64,000 bases of DNA. Source: Clostridiales bacterium (lineage in GTDB: Bacteria; Bacillota; Clostridia; TANB77; CAG-508). A model generated the notes under the pieces. That model saw only the letters and a list, made by a program, of their open reading frames with translations, was not told the DNA's origin and did no database searches. Positions 23,686 to 30,906 of this stretch are shown in pieces; within the stretch, counting starts at the first letter, position 1; every line of letters starts with the position of its first letter. Both the position numbers and the translations under genes were made by a program. The stretch lies in assembly GCA_003534295.1 (NCBI GenBank), contig DPDV01000017.1:1-64000 (forward strand), in the 5' to 3' direction.

Positions 23686-24663
23686 ATGATAGATAGAGAA
23701 CAAAATCCAGAATTTATTAATTCGTTTTTGGATTATTCAATAACAATATTAAATAAATCTCCTAACTCTATAAAGGAATACAATTATGACTTAGCTATGT
23801 TTTTTAAATATATGAAAATACACTTTCATCTAACTAATGAAAGTGATTTTACCCAAATTGATATTAAGGATTTCCCATTAGAAAAAGTAAAGGACATTAA
23901 ACTAGATGATATTCATTCTTTTATTGCATACCTAGCTACAAATTTAAAATCTAAAGCAGCTACACGTGCAAGAAAAATATCTACCATACGAATATTTTTT
24001 AATTATTTGACCAACAAAGCTCATATACTAGAAATAAATCCTGCTCAGACACTGGAAACCCCAAAGCAAGATAAGCGCATACCTAAGTATCTTTCTCTTG
24101 ACGACAGTAAAAAGCTTTTAAATATAACTGCTTCAGAAGAAAATCGCAATAAAGAAAGAGATTATGCTATTATAACTTTATTTTTAAATTGTGGCATGCG
24201 TTTGTCAGAGTTAGTTGGAATAAATATTAAAGATATAGATTTTAATGAATGTAAACTTAATGTTATTGGAAAAGGAAACAAAGAACGAACTATATATTTG
24301 AATAAAGCCTGTATGAACGCAATAGATGGCTATTTAAATATAAGACCTAAGGAAAAAATACAATATAATTCTAAAGATGCTTTATTTTTAAGTGAGCGTA
24401 GAGAAAGGATTAGCAACAGAACTGTTCAATATATAGTAAAACAGGAACTGCTAAAAGCTGGGTTAGATATAAATAAATATTCTGTTCATAAATTAAGACA
24501 TACAGCTGCTACCTTGATGTATAAATATGGAAATGTAGATATAAGAGCTTTACAAGAATTGCTAGGACATGCTAGCATATCTACAACAGAAATATATACC
24601 CATGTAGATAACGAGCAAGTTCGAAATGCTGTGGAAAGCAATCCTTTAAGTAATTTTAATTAA
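23686..24663 (+). CDS. Site-specific tyrosine recombinase of the XerC/XerD type
   Basis: The complete 325-residue recombinase has an N-terminal core-binding SAM-like domain (about 8-115) and a catalytic domain with all residues visible: Arg in NCGMRLSELVG, Lys in GKGNKERTIYL, HKLRH, LLGHASISTTEIYTH with His and the Tyr nucleophile. It is a housekeeping-type Xer protein that resolves chromosome dimers, not an element integrase, judging from its length, core neighbourhood and own promoter and terminator. It is the only plus-strand gene in this stretch. It is clearly distinct from the two recombinase fragments in the accessory region, whose motifs differ (for example GKGNSERE). Confidence 0.92.
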   Translation: MIDREQNPEFINSFLDYSITILNKSPNSIKEYNYDLAMFFKYMKIHFHLTNESDFTQIDIKDFPLEKVKDIKLDDIHSFIAYLATNLKSKAATRARKISTIRIFFNYLTNKAHILEINPAQTLETPKQDKRIPKYLSLDDSKKLLNITASEENRNKERDYAIITLFLNCGMRLSELVGINIKDIDFNECKLNVIGKGNKERTIYLNKACMNAIDGYLNIRPKEKIQYNSKDALFLSERRERISNRTVQYIVKQELLKAGLDINKYSVHKLRHTAATLMYKYGNVDIRALQELLGHASISTTEIYTHVDNEQVRNAVESNPLSNFN

Positions 24664-24664
24664 T

Positions 24665-24702
24665 ATATCAAGGTGTTTGCATAATAGCAGACACCTTGAT
24701 AT
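24665..24702. terminator. Bidirectional terminator between recombinase and spoVFB
   Basis: ATATCAAGGTGT (24665-24676) and ACACCTTGATAT (24691-24702) form a perfect 12-bp stem, with T-rich sequence on both outer sides; it serves two convergent genes. Confidence 0.85.
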
Positions 24703-24706
24703 TTGT

Positions 24707-25285
24707 TTAAATTAGTATAGGTTGAACCTGCTCTTTCTCAAGAGCTTTTTCTAATGTAGGAATTATATATTTAGGATCAAAAACTAACGAACGTGGTTTG
24801 GTTATTGGATTATCTTGTCTAAATGGGACAAAAAAATAATTATTTCTATTAAGTAATTTTCCTATATTTTCTGCACTTCCAGCTAATCCATCATTTGTAG
24901 AAATAGCTATTACTACAGGATTATTATTTCTTAAATGAGATTTTGTTGCCATTGTTCCTACATCATCTGTTATTCCGTTGGCCAACTTTCCAATTGTATT
25001 CCCAGTTGCTGGTGCAATTATTAGTATATCAGTTAATCCTTTGGGTCCAATTGGTTCTGCTCCTTGTATTGTGTGTATTATTTCTTTGTTTGTTATTTCT
25101 TCAATCTCTTTTATAAACTCTTGTGCGGTTCCAAATTTTGTGTCCATATTATATGCATTTCTAGACATTATTGGAATTACTATTCCTCCTTCTTCAACAA
25201 TTTTCTTAATTTGAGGGATAGTATGTTTAAATGTACAAAAAGAACCTGTTAGTACAAATCCAATTCTTTTATCTTTAATTTTCAA
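24707..25285 (-). CDS. spoVFB: Dipicolinate synthase subunit B
   Basis: The 192-residue flavoprotein-fold protein matches DpaB/SpoVFB: RIGFVLTGSFCTFKHTIPQI at the N-terminus (with the GSFCT phosphate loop), ILIIAPATGNTIGKLANGI, and ATKSHLRNNNPVVIAIST. With DpaA it oxidises dihydrodipicolinate to dipicolinic acid, the main spore-core solute, in the mother cell. It starts at TTG behind GGGGTGAT. DpaA, normally the preceding gene, is not in the window, so the subunits are encoded apart. The ribosome site is embedded in a long hairpin. Confidence 0.92.
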   Translation of the reverse strand: MKIKDKRIGFVLTGSFCTFKHTIPQIKKIVEEGGIVIPIMSRNAYNMDTKFGTAQEFIKEIEEITNKEIIHTIQGAEPIGPKGLTDILIIAPATGNTIGKLANGITDDVGTMATKSHLRNNNPVVIAISTNDGLAGSAENIGKLLNRNNYFFVPFRQDNPITKPRSLVFDPKYIIPTLEKALEKEQVQPILI

Positions 25286-25290
25286 AAAAT

Positions 25291-25351
25291 CACCCCACTC
25301 TCTAATTTCAAATTACTATATAATATGAAATTATGTAAATAGAGTGAGGTG
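25291..25351 (-). promoter_or_regulatory. Long hairpin that covers the spoVFB ribosome site
   Basis: On the minus strand CACCTCACTCT (25351-25341) pairs with AGAGTGGGGTG (25301-25291), 11 pairs with one G-U, with a second inner AATTTC/GAAATT pairing. The GGGGTG Shine-Dalgarno lies in the closing arm, so the structure could hold back translation. Confidence 0.5.
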
Positions 25352-25386
25352 TTAATTAATTATTTTATATAATAAAATCAGTTATA

Positions 25387-26580
25387 TTATTTTGTAACAA
25401 GTTCCTTTGTATCTCTCGCAATCATTAATTCTTCGTTTGTAGGTATAACAAATACTTTCACTTTAGAATCCGGTGTAGAGATTTCTATTTCTTTTCCTCT
25501 ACAGTTGTTAGCTTCTGTATTTATTTTGACTCCTAAGAATTCCAGATAAGCACAAACCTTTTCTCTTACATCTATTCCGTTTTCTCCAACTCCTCCTGCA
25601 AATGTTATTACATCAACACCATTCATTTGAGCAGCAAATCTTCCTATATATCCTACAACTTGGTAGATAAAATTATCTATTGCAAGTTCTGCTCTTTTAT
25701 TTCCATTTAGTATTTCTTTTTCTATATCTCTATCGTCGGCACTTATTCCAGACAATCCTAATTTTCCAGATTTTTTATTTAATATATTATCCATTTCTTT
25801 AGCTGATAATCCTTCTTTTTCCATTAGAAATGTTACTATTGATGGATCTATGTCTCCAGAACGTGACCCCATTGGTACACCTGCTAAAGGTGTTAATCCC
25901 ATTGAAGTATCTACAGATTTTCCATTTTTTACTGCACAAAGGCTTGCTCCTTGTCCCAGGTGACAAGTAATTATTTTTAAATCTTCTATTGGTTTGTTTA
26001 CTATTTCTGCGACTCTATTAGATACAAATCTATGAGAGGTTCCATGGAATCCATATTTACGAATTTTATATTTCTCATAATATTCATATGGTATTGCATA
26101 CATATATGCTTTAGGATCTAATGTTTGATGAAATGCTGTATCAAATACACCTACCATTGGAACATTTGGTAATGCTTTTTTGCAAGCTTCTATTCCTGTT
26201 ATTCCAGCAGGATTATGTAGTGGAGCTAAAGGAATGCACTCTTTGATAGCATTAATAACCTCATCTGTTATAACAACAGAACCACTAAATTTCTCTCCTC
26301 CATGAACAACTCTATGTCCAACTGCATTTATTTCTTTTAGATCAGAAATAACTCCATATTCTTTATCTAATAATTGTTCCAAAAGTAAATTCATTGCTTC
26401 CTCATGGTTTGCTATTTCTTTTTCTATTCTGTGTTTTTCTCCATTTACTGTATGTGTTAAAAAAGATCCTCCTAATCCTATTCTCTCTAAATATCCCTTT
26501 GCCATAACTTCTTCTGTTTCCATATCAATTAATTGATATTTTAATGATGAACTCCCACAATTTACTACTAAGATTTTCAT
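25387..26580 (-). CDS. ackA: Acetate kinase
   Basis: The 397-residue enzyme has the ASKHA-fold signatures: MKILVVNCGSSSLKYQLID at the start, VGHRVVHGGEKF, GVFDTAFHQTL, YGFHGTSHRFV, and ADDRDIEKE. It converts acetyl phosphate and ADP to acetate and ATP, the energy-yielding end of acetate fermentation. The ATG at 26580 is right: AAGAAGGATGTAAA precedes it and the protein then begins exactly like its family, whereas an upstream in-frame ATG would add 22 unrelated residues overlapping pta. It lies 16 bp after pta in the same operon. Confidence 0.97.
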   Translation of the reverse strand: MKILVVNCGSSSLKYQLIDMETEEVMAKGYLERIGLGGSFLTHTVNGEKHRIEKEIANHEEAMNLLLEQLLDKEYGVISDLKEINAVGHRVVHGGEKFSGSVVITDEVINAIKECIPLAPLHNPAGITGIEACKKALPNVPMVGVFDTAFHQTLDPKAYMYAIPYEYYEKYKIRKYGFHGTSHRFVSNRVAEIVNKPIEDLKIITCHLGQGASLCAVKNGKSVDTSMGLTPLAGVPMGSRSGDIDPSIVTFLMEKEGLSAKEMDNILNKKSGKLGLSGISADDRDIEKEILNGNKRAELAIDNFIYQVVGYIGRFAAQMNGVDVITFAGGVGENGIDVREKVCAYLEFLGVKINTEANNCRGKEIEISTPDSKVKVFVIPTNEELMIARDTKELVTK

Positions 26581-26596
26581 TTTACATCCTTCTTTC

Positions 26597-27601
26597 TTAT
26601 ATATTTTTTTCTTGTGCTTGAACACAAGTAAATGCCACAACTCCAACTATATCCTCACTACTGCAACCTCTTGATAAATCATTTACTGGTTTTGCAATTC
26701 CTTGACACATTGGTCCATATGCTTCCGCTTTTGCTAATCTTTGTACTAACTTATATCCAATATTGCCAGCATTTAAATCTGGAAATACTAGTGTATTTGC
26801 AACTCCTGCCACATTGCTTTCTTTTGCTTTGCTTTTAGCAACTTCTGGAATTATTGCTGCATCTAATTGCAATTCTCCGTCACACATTAAATCCGGCATT
26901 TGTTCTTTTAACAATTTAGTTGCATCAATAACTTTTTGTGTATCTTCTGAATTTGCGCTTCCGTGTGTTGAATAAGAAAGCATCGCAACTTTTGCAGGTT
27001 TTCCTATTAGTTGTTCAAAACTCTTACTTGATGATTTCGCTATTTCGGCAAGTTCTTCTGCATTTGGTTTTTCAACTAATCCACAATCACTAAATACAAA
27101 TATTCCATTTTCTCCATATGAACAATTTGGAACAATCATTACGAAAAATGAAGAAACTAATTTTGTATTTGGTGCTGTTTTTAATATTTGTAATGCAGGT
27201 CTTAATGTATCTGCTGTTGAATGATATGCTCCTGAAACCAAACCATCCGCATCTCCCTGTTTTACAATCATCATTCCTAAGTATGTTTCGTTTAATAACA
27301 ATTCTTTCGCTTTCTCTATTGTCATACCCTTTGCTTTTCTTAATTCAAATAAAGCATTGGCATATTCATTATGTTTTTCAAAATTATGTGGATTTATTAT
27401 TTTTGTTCCTCTAATATCTAAACCATTTTGATTGGCCACTTTTTCAATTTCTGTTTCATCACCTATTAAAATTATATTAGCAAATTTCTCTTTTACAATA
27501 GTATCCACTGCTTTTAAAACCCTAATATCATTGCTTTCTGGTAATACTATAGTTTTAATTTGCTCTTTCGCTCTTTGTTTAATTTCATTTATAAAGCTCA
27601 T
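26597..27601 (-). CDS. pta: Phosphate acetyltransferase
   Basis: The 334-residue enzyme is of the short, single-domain class. Motifs include TIVLPESNDIRVLKA at the start, GLVSGAYHSTADTLRPALQI, FVFSDCGLVEKPNAEELAEI, SYSTHGSANSEDTQKV and ANTLVFPDLNAGNIGYKLVQ. It turns acetyl-CoA into acetyl phosphate, the substrate of the next gene product, AckA. Ribosome site AAGGGAAGAG precedes the ATG. Together the pair is the acetate branch of a fermentative metabolism. Confidence 0.97.
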   Translation of the reverse strand: MSFINEIKQRAKEQIKTIVLPESNDIRVLKAVDTIVKEKFANIILIGDETEIEKVANQNGLDIRGTKIINPHNFEKHNEYANALFELRKAKGMTIEKAKELLLNETYLGMMIVKQGDADGLVSGAYHSTADTLRPALQILKTAPNTKLVSSFFVMIVPNCSYGENGIFVFSDCGLVEKPNAEELAEIAKSSSKSFEQLIGKPAKVAMLSYSTHGSANSEDTQKVIDATKLLKEQMPDLMCDGELQLDAAIIPEVAKSKAKESNVAGVANTLVFPDLNAGNIGYKLVQRLAKAEAYGPMCQGIAKPVNDLSRGCSSEDIVGVVAFTCVQAQEKNI

Positions 27602-27642
27602 TTAACTCTTCCCTTCTGTATATAAACTAAACAATATTATAT

Positions 27643-27684
27643 AAAGAAATTTCCAAAAGCACAAGTACTTTTGGAAATTTCTTT
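27643..27684 (-). terminator. Strong terminator after the orphan gene
   Basis: GAAATTTCCAAAAG (27646-27659) and CTTTTGGAAATTTC (27668-27681) form a perfect 14-bp stem with an 8-base loop; T-rich on the minus-strand exit. It separates the orphan gene from pta. Confidence 0.8.
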
Positions 27685-27734
27685 TCTACCGCATTGACAA
27701 TATTGACAATGCCAATACAGTAAAAAATGTGCCC

Positions 27735-28172
27735 TCAAGAGTCATTGATACTCTTGACTACCTTAAAATGCAAGTATGCTTTATAACTTCCTTGCTCAAT
27801 CTTAAGGTAGTATTCATGCATTGCCCAGGCTTCTAAGCCAAGAAGTGCACGTTCATTCTCATGTTCTGTTGGGAAAGTTTCCATCTCTCGCCAACCACAG
27901 AATTCAGTAAGAATACTTACCTTTACCTCCTCTTTCGAAAACATTTTCAGGGTAAGTGTGCAAGGCATATTAAGCTCTGGGCATTCGCTCTGACTTTCCC
28001 TGTATGAGGGAGAAATGGGTAAAGTCATTTCCCACCCATCTCCTTCGACAACCGCTTTTTTCAATGGCATTCGCCATTGAAATGCTAGCATTAAAATGAC
28101 AAGCATTATGGCAATAATGCCTGTTTCTGCTAGTCTTTTGTTCTGCTTGTAGATAAAATATCTATTCCGCAC
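27735..28172 (-). CDS. Orphan membrane-anchored protein with unlike base composition
   Basis: The 145-residue protein starts with a basic segment and a transmembrane helix (about residues 15-32), then an extracytoplasmic part rich in Glu, Trp and Cys (for example ECPELNMPCTLTLKMF and EFCGWREME). I do not recognise a family. The gene is visibly richer in G and C than its neighbours and uses codons that are rare around it, suggesting recent acquisition. It starts at GTG behind AGAGAGG and has a consensus promoter and a strong terminator, so it is a self-contained unit. It is flanked by the core pta gene on one side and an IS remnant and tRNA-Thr on the other. Confidence 0.65.
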   Translation of the reverse strand: MRNRYFIYKQNKRLAETGIIAIMLVILMLAFQWRMPLKKAVVEGDGWEMTLPISPSYRESQSECPELNMPCTLTLKMFSKEEVKVSILTEFCGWREMETFPTEHENERALLGLEAWAMHEYYLKIEQGSYKAYLHFKVVKSINDS

Positions 28173-28209
28173 TTTTTGTACCTCTCTTTCATCAGTGTAT
28201 TATTACTAA

Positions 28210-28238
28210 AGTATACTAAATTTTAATTTTTCTGTCAA
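28210..28238 (-). promoter_or_regulatory. Consensus promoter of the orphan gene
   Basis: Minus strand TTGACA (28238-28233), 17-bp spacer, TATACT (28215-28210). Confidence 0.8.
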
Positions 28239-28319
28239 TGTCAATGATTTTTGAAAATGTCCCAAAAGATTTTAAATATAAGCCCTAAAATTTTGATTTT
28301 TTAGGATTAGTTTTTGGGG

Positions 28320-28918
28320 TCAGGGTACTTGAGTAATTTTTAAATTTTGTTTTTCTATGAATTTTTCAAATGATTGTCTCTTGAATGGATGTACCATTTG
28401 AGGAATGTAAATTTTCTTTGGTTCAGTTGGCAATATTTCATCAAAATTTTGCGATTTTAATTGAACTTTTGGTATTTCTTCAAGGGCAAACATACTATCT
28501 TCTACTGTAGCATATAAAGATTTATCAAATGCTTCAATTACCATACATTTAGTACCTTTTCCAAAATATATTGGTGTACTAACATAATTTATGGTTCTGT
28601 AATGTTTCTTTTTAAAACAAATTGAATGACCTGTATCTACTATCCTACGAGATAAAACAGCTAAGGTTAAATTAATTTTTTGTAAACTAGGTTGCTTTTC
28701 AAAAACAGATTTGGTATTATCTATATATAGAGCGAACTTTGAATTGTATTTGTCTATGAAAGATGGTAAGAAGTTGTTGGCTTCTTCAATTGTAGTTATG
28801 TTGGCTAATCTGAGTTCAGGTATTAATCTTAGCTGAAATGATTCAAAAAGTCTTTCAATACGAGGCTTAAATTCAGGTACACTACTTGTTTCAATTGCTG
28901 TTAACTTTATCCGAATAA
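28320..28918 (-). pseudogene. IS transposase, C-terminal remnant
   Basis: An open frame of about 199 codons without a start runs from near 28918 to 28320. It reads PEFKPRIERLFESFQLRLIP, ELRLANITTIEEANNFLP and FIDKYNSKFA, which is the well-known end of a DDE integrase core (catalytic Glu region RIERLFES) and its following helix. It ends with IPQMVHPFKRQSFEKFIEKQ, like the HPW-K--F tail of ISNCY (IS1202-like) transposases. The N-terminal half is missing and an in-frame TAA precedes the remnant. This is a decayed insertion sequence. The family assignment is from memory of motif style. Confidence 0.75.
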
Positions 28919-29071
28919 TACTTTAGGCATACAATACATTATCTATTTTCCTAGTTTAAAATTGTATTCTAAACATTAAGGGTATGGGCATTCCCATAAT
29001 AGAATTTATGCGAGAGTACAAATTCAGTGCTGGCTAGACATATATTTTATTCCCGTATTCAAGAAAATAAA

Positions 29072-29104
29072 AACTTACGAACTTTTCAGTCCGTAAGTTG
29101 ATTT
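29072..29104 (-). terminator. Terminator after tRNA-Thr
   Basis: On the minus strand AACTTACG (29099-29092) pairs with CGTAAGTT (29079-29072), with further ACT/AGT pairing inside, and is followed by TTTATTTTC. Confidence 0.8.
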
Positions 29105-29108
29105 CAAA

Positions 29109-29184
29109 TGGAGCTACTGGGCAGAATCGAACTGCCGACCTACAGGTTACGAATCTGTTGCTCTACCAACTGAGCTACAGTAGC
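29109..29184 (-). tRNA. tRNA-Thr (anticodon CGU)
   Basis: A 76-nt cloverleaf on the minus strand: acceptor GCTACTG/CAGTAGC, D-arm GCTC-AGTTGGTA-GAGC, anticodon loop TTCGTAA with anticodon CGT (reads ACG), T-arm GGCAG-TTCGATT-CTGCC, discriminator T and encoded CCA. Base pair 31-39 is an A-C mismatch in the anticodon stem. It has its own consensus promoter and terminator. Confidence 0.93.
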
Positions 29185-29194
29185 ATGTATTTTA

Positions 29195-29223
29195 AGTATA
29201 CTATAATCATTTTTTGTTTGCAA
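29195..29223 (-). promoter_or_regulatory. Promoter of tRNA-Thr
   Basis: Minus strand TTGCAA (29223-29218), 17-bp spacer, TATACT (29200-29195), about 11 bp before the tRNA. Confidence 0.8.
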
Positions 29224-29262
29224 TAGTTCTGCATCATTAAATTTAAAATTATGGCAATATTA

Positions 29263-29310
29263 CAGGGCTGTCCCTGATTGTTCAAATGGAACAATTGGGG
29301 ACTGTCCCTA
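29263..29310. repeat. GC-rich imperfect inverted repeat
   Basis: CAGGGCTGTCCCTGATTGTTC and the facing GGAACAATTGGGGACTGTCC form a long imperfect stem. GGGAC-T-GTCCC is itself self-complementary. The composition contrasts with the surroundings; it is of the dispersed palindrome type seen in clostridial genomes and could also terminate the gene at 29322. Confidence 0.6.
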
Positions 29311-29321
29311 ATTTGGCATCT

Positions 29322-30893
29322 TTAAAAATGTTTTCCTTTTTTCTTTTTTAAGTCATCGTTTGGGTCTTCATTTGTTTCTTCAAAATTATTATTTTCTATT
29401 TTCTCTTTTGTTTCATATTGGTCTAAATACTCGTTTTTGTTTTGTTCATATTCTCCATTATTTGTTGCTTTTTCTTCTTTATTTTTTTTGCCTGCATTTA
29501 ATTTATCTCTTTTAATTATTAACAATAATATTATTAAGCTTATTATTCCTGCTATAATATAGAATATTTCTTTTGCTGATAGTTTAGGCAATATTCCTTG
29601 TTTTTCTGCTTGTTGTACTGGTTTGTTTACTGTTATCTGATATGTTGTTGTTTCATCTGTTTTAGTTGATTTCAATAATATTGTTATTACATTTTCTCCA
29701 TCTTGTAAATTGCTATTTCCCAAAATTTCTATTGTAGTATTTTCGTCACTTGTTGTAGCATTTACTTTTAATTCATTTATTTCACTATTGCTTAGTGTAG
29801 CTGTATATGCAAATATGTCTGGTGAAAATGCTGGCTCTATGTTGATTCCTTCTATAGTTAGTGCTGATAATCTCAAACTTGATTGCACAGTTTTTTCTCT
29901 TGTAGCAGTTATTATATATGTTCTAGTTGTTCCATCTTCTGCTGTTACTAATATTTTAACTATATTATCTCCTTCTACTAATTTATCATTTCCAGAGATT
30001 TCAACTTTTGATTTGCTATCTTCTGCCTCTGCTATAATATCTAACTTTTCTATACTATTTGGAACTTTGATTGTATAGTCTGTAACATCTTTTTTAAATT
30101 CTGGTGTTAGTCCTTCTAGTTTTACTTCTAGTTTTGCTAAATTTTTGTTTGTTGATTTTTCTTCATTTTTAGGTTGTTCTTTCGGTTTTTGTTCTTCTGC
30201 TTTTGGCTGTGTTGTAGTTAAATATTTACTGTATATATACCCTGTTGAACCATTAAATGATACCTTGCTCCAATCGTTATCGCCTTTTCCTATGCGCGTT
30301 ACACTTTTGCCTGCTCCTAATGAACCTATTATTCCACTACTTGTTGACCAACTTTTTCTTACATTTACTTCCGTAGTCGCATAAACAGTTTCATTTACTG
30401 ATGTGAATTTTGGTTCTGTTGGTGTAGTATTTCCACCTGCATTGCCACCTGTACTTCCTCCACCTGTTGTATTATTGTTCTGTTTTGCTTTTACGGTTAC
30501 TGTTGCTGTTGCCGTTGAAGAGGCAATTGCATTACCTTCCGCATTTTCCATATCTTGTGATGCAAATACAACTTTGTATGTTGTGTCTTTAGTTACATTT
30601 GGTGTTTTGAATTTGTATGTTGCTATTCCACTTGTAACATTTTCTGCCCTTGCAAATGCTACTAATGTTCCATTTACTGTACCACCTGTAACACTTTCAA
30701 ATGTCAATCCGCCATTAGATGTAACATTTATTGCTCCATTTGCCACTGGTTCCTGACTATTAATTGTTATTGTTGCTGTTTCTCCTGAAGAAACTGTTGG
30801 ATCACTGGTTGTAATTCGCGCTTGCGAGCAAGTGCACCAACCAACTAAAATTAAAACACTTAGAATTAGAATAAATTCAATTTTTTTAATCAT
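29322..30893 (-). CDS. Membrane-anchored surface protein: cohesin-like, SH3b and cadherin-like domains
   Basis: The 523-residue protein has a signal peptide (about 1-26), then a beta domain (about 27-135) whose outline (SSGETATITINSQ, GGLTFESVTGGTV, IATYKFKTPN) resembles cohesin/BIg-type modules. A Gly/Asn/Thr linker, a bacterial SH3 domain (about 170-230: TTEVNVRKSWSTSSGIIGSL, WSKVSFNGSTGYIYSKYL) and a charged linker follow. Then come two cadherin-like beta-sandwich repeats (PF12733 style; about 255-335 and 343-425, each opening with L-L--L and ending in TYIITATRE or TYQITVNK), one transmembrane helix (about 445-463) and a charged cytoplasmic tail. It follows the dockerin-bearing glucosaminidase by 13 bp, so they are co-transcribed. 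It has AAGGAGAG before the ATG. A role as a membrane receptor for that enzyme is inference. Confidence 0.75.
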   Translation of the reverse strand: MIKKIEFILILSVLILVGWCTCSQARITTSDPTVSSGETATITINSQEPVANGAINVTSNGGLTFESVTGGTVNGTLVAFARAENVTSGIATYKFKTPNVTKDTTYKVVFASQDMENAEGNAIASSTATATVTVKAKQNNNTTGGGSTGGNAGGNTTPTEPKFTSVNETVYATTEVNVRKSWSTSSGIIGSLGAGKSVTRIGKGDNDWSKVSFNGSTGYIYSKYLTTTQPKAEEQKPKEQPKNEEKSTNKNLAKLEVKLEGLTPEFKKDVTDYTIKVPNSIEKLDIIAEAEDSKSKVEISGNDKLVEGDNIVKILVTAEDGTTRTYIITATREKTVQSSLRLSALTIEGINIEPAFSPDIFAYTATLSNSEINELKVNATTSDENTTIEILGNSNLQDGENVITILLKSTKTDETTTYQITVNKPVQQAEKQGILPKLSAKEIFYIIAGIISLIILLLIIKRDKLNAGKKNKEEKATNNGEYEQNKNEYLDQYETKEKIENNNFEETNEDPNDDLKKKKGKHF

Positions 30894-30906
30894 TTGTTAT
30901 CTCTCC

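Noticed and set aside
26581..26646. N-terminal extension of acetate kinase
   Set aside because: The extra residues overlap the end of pta, are unlike any acetate kinase and lie before a good ribosome site for the internal ATG.
29710..30756. Plus-strand open frames opposite the cohesin-like protein
   Set aside because: Hydrophobic, low-complexity shadows of the Thr/Val-rich repeats on the other strand.
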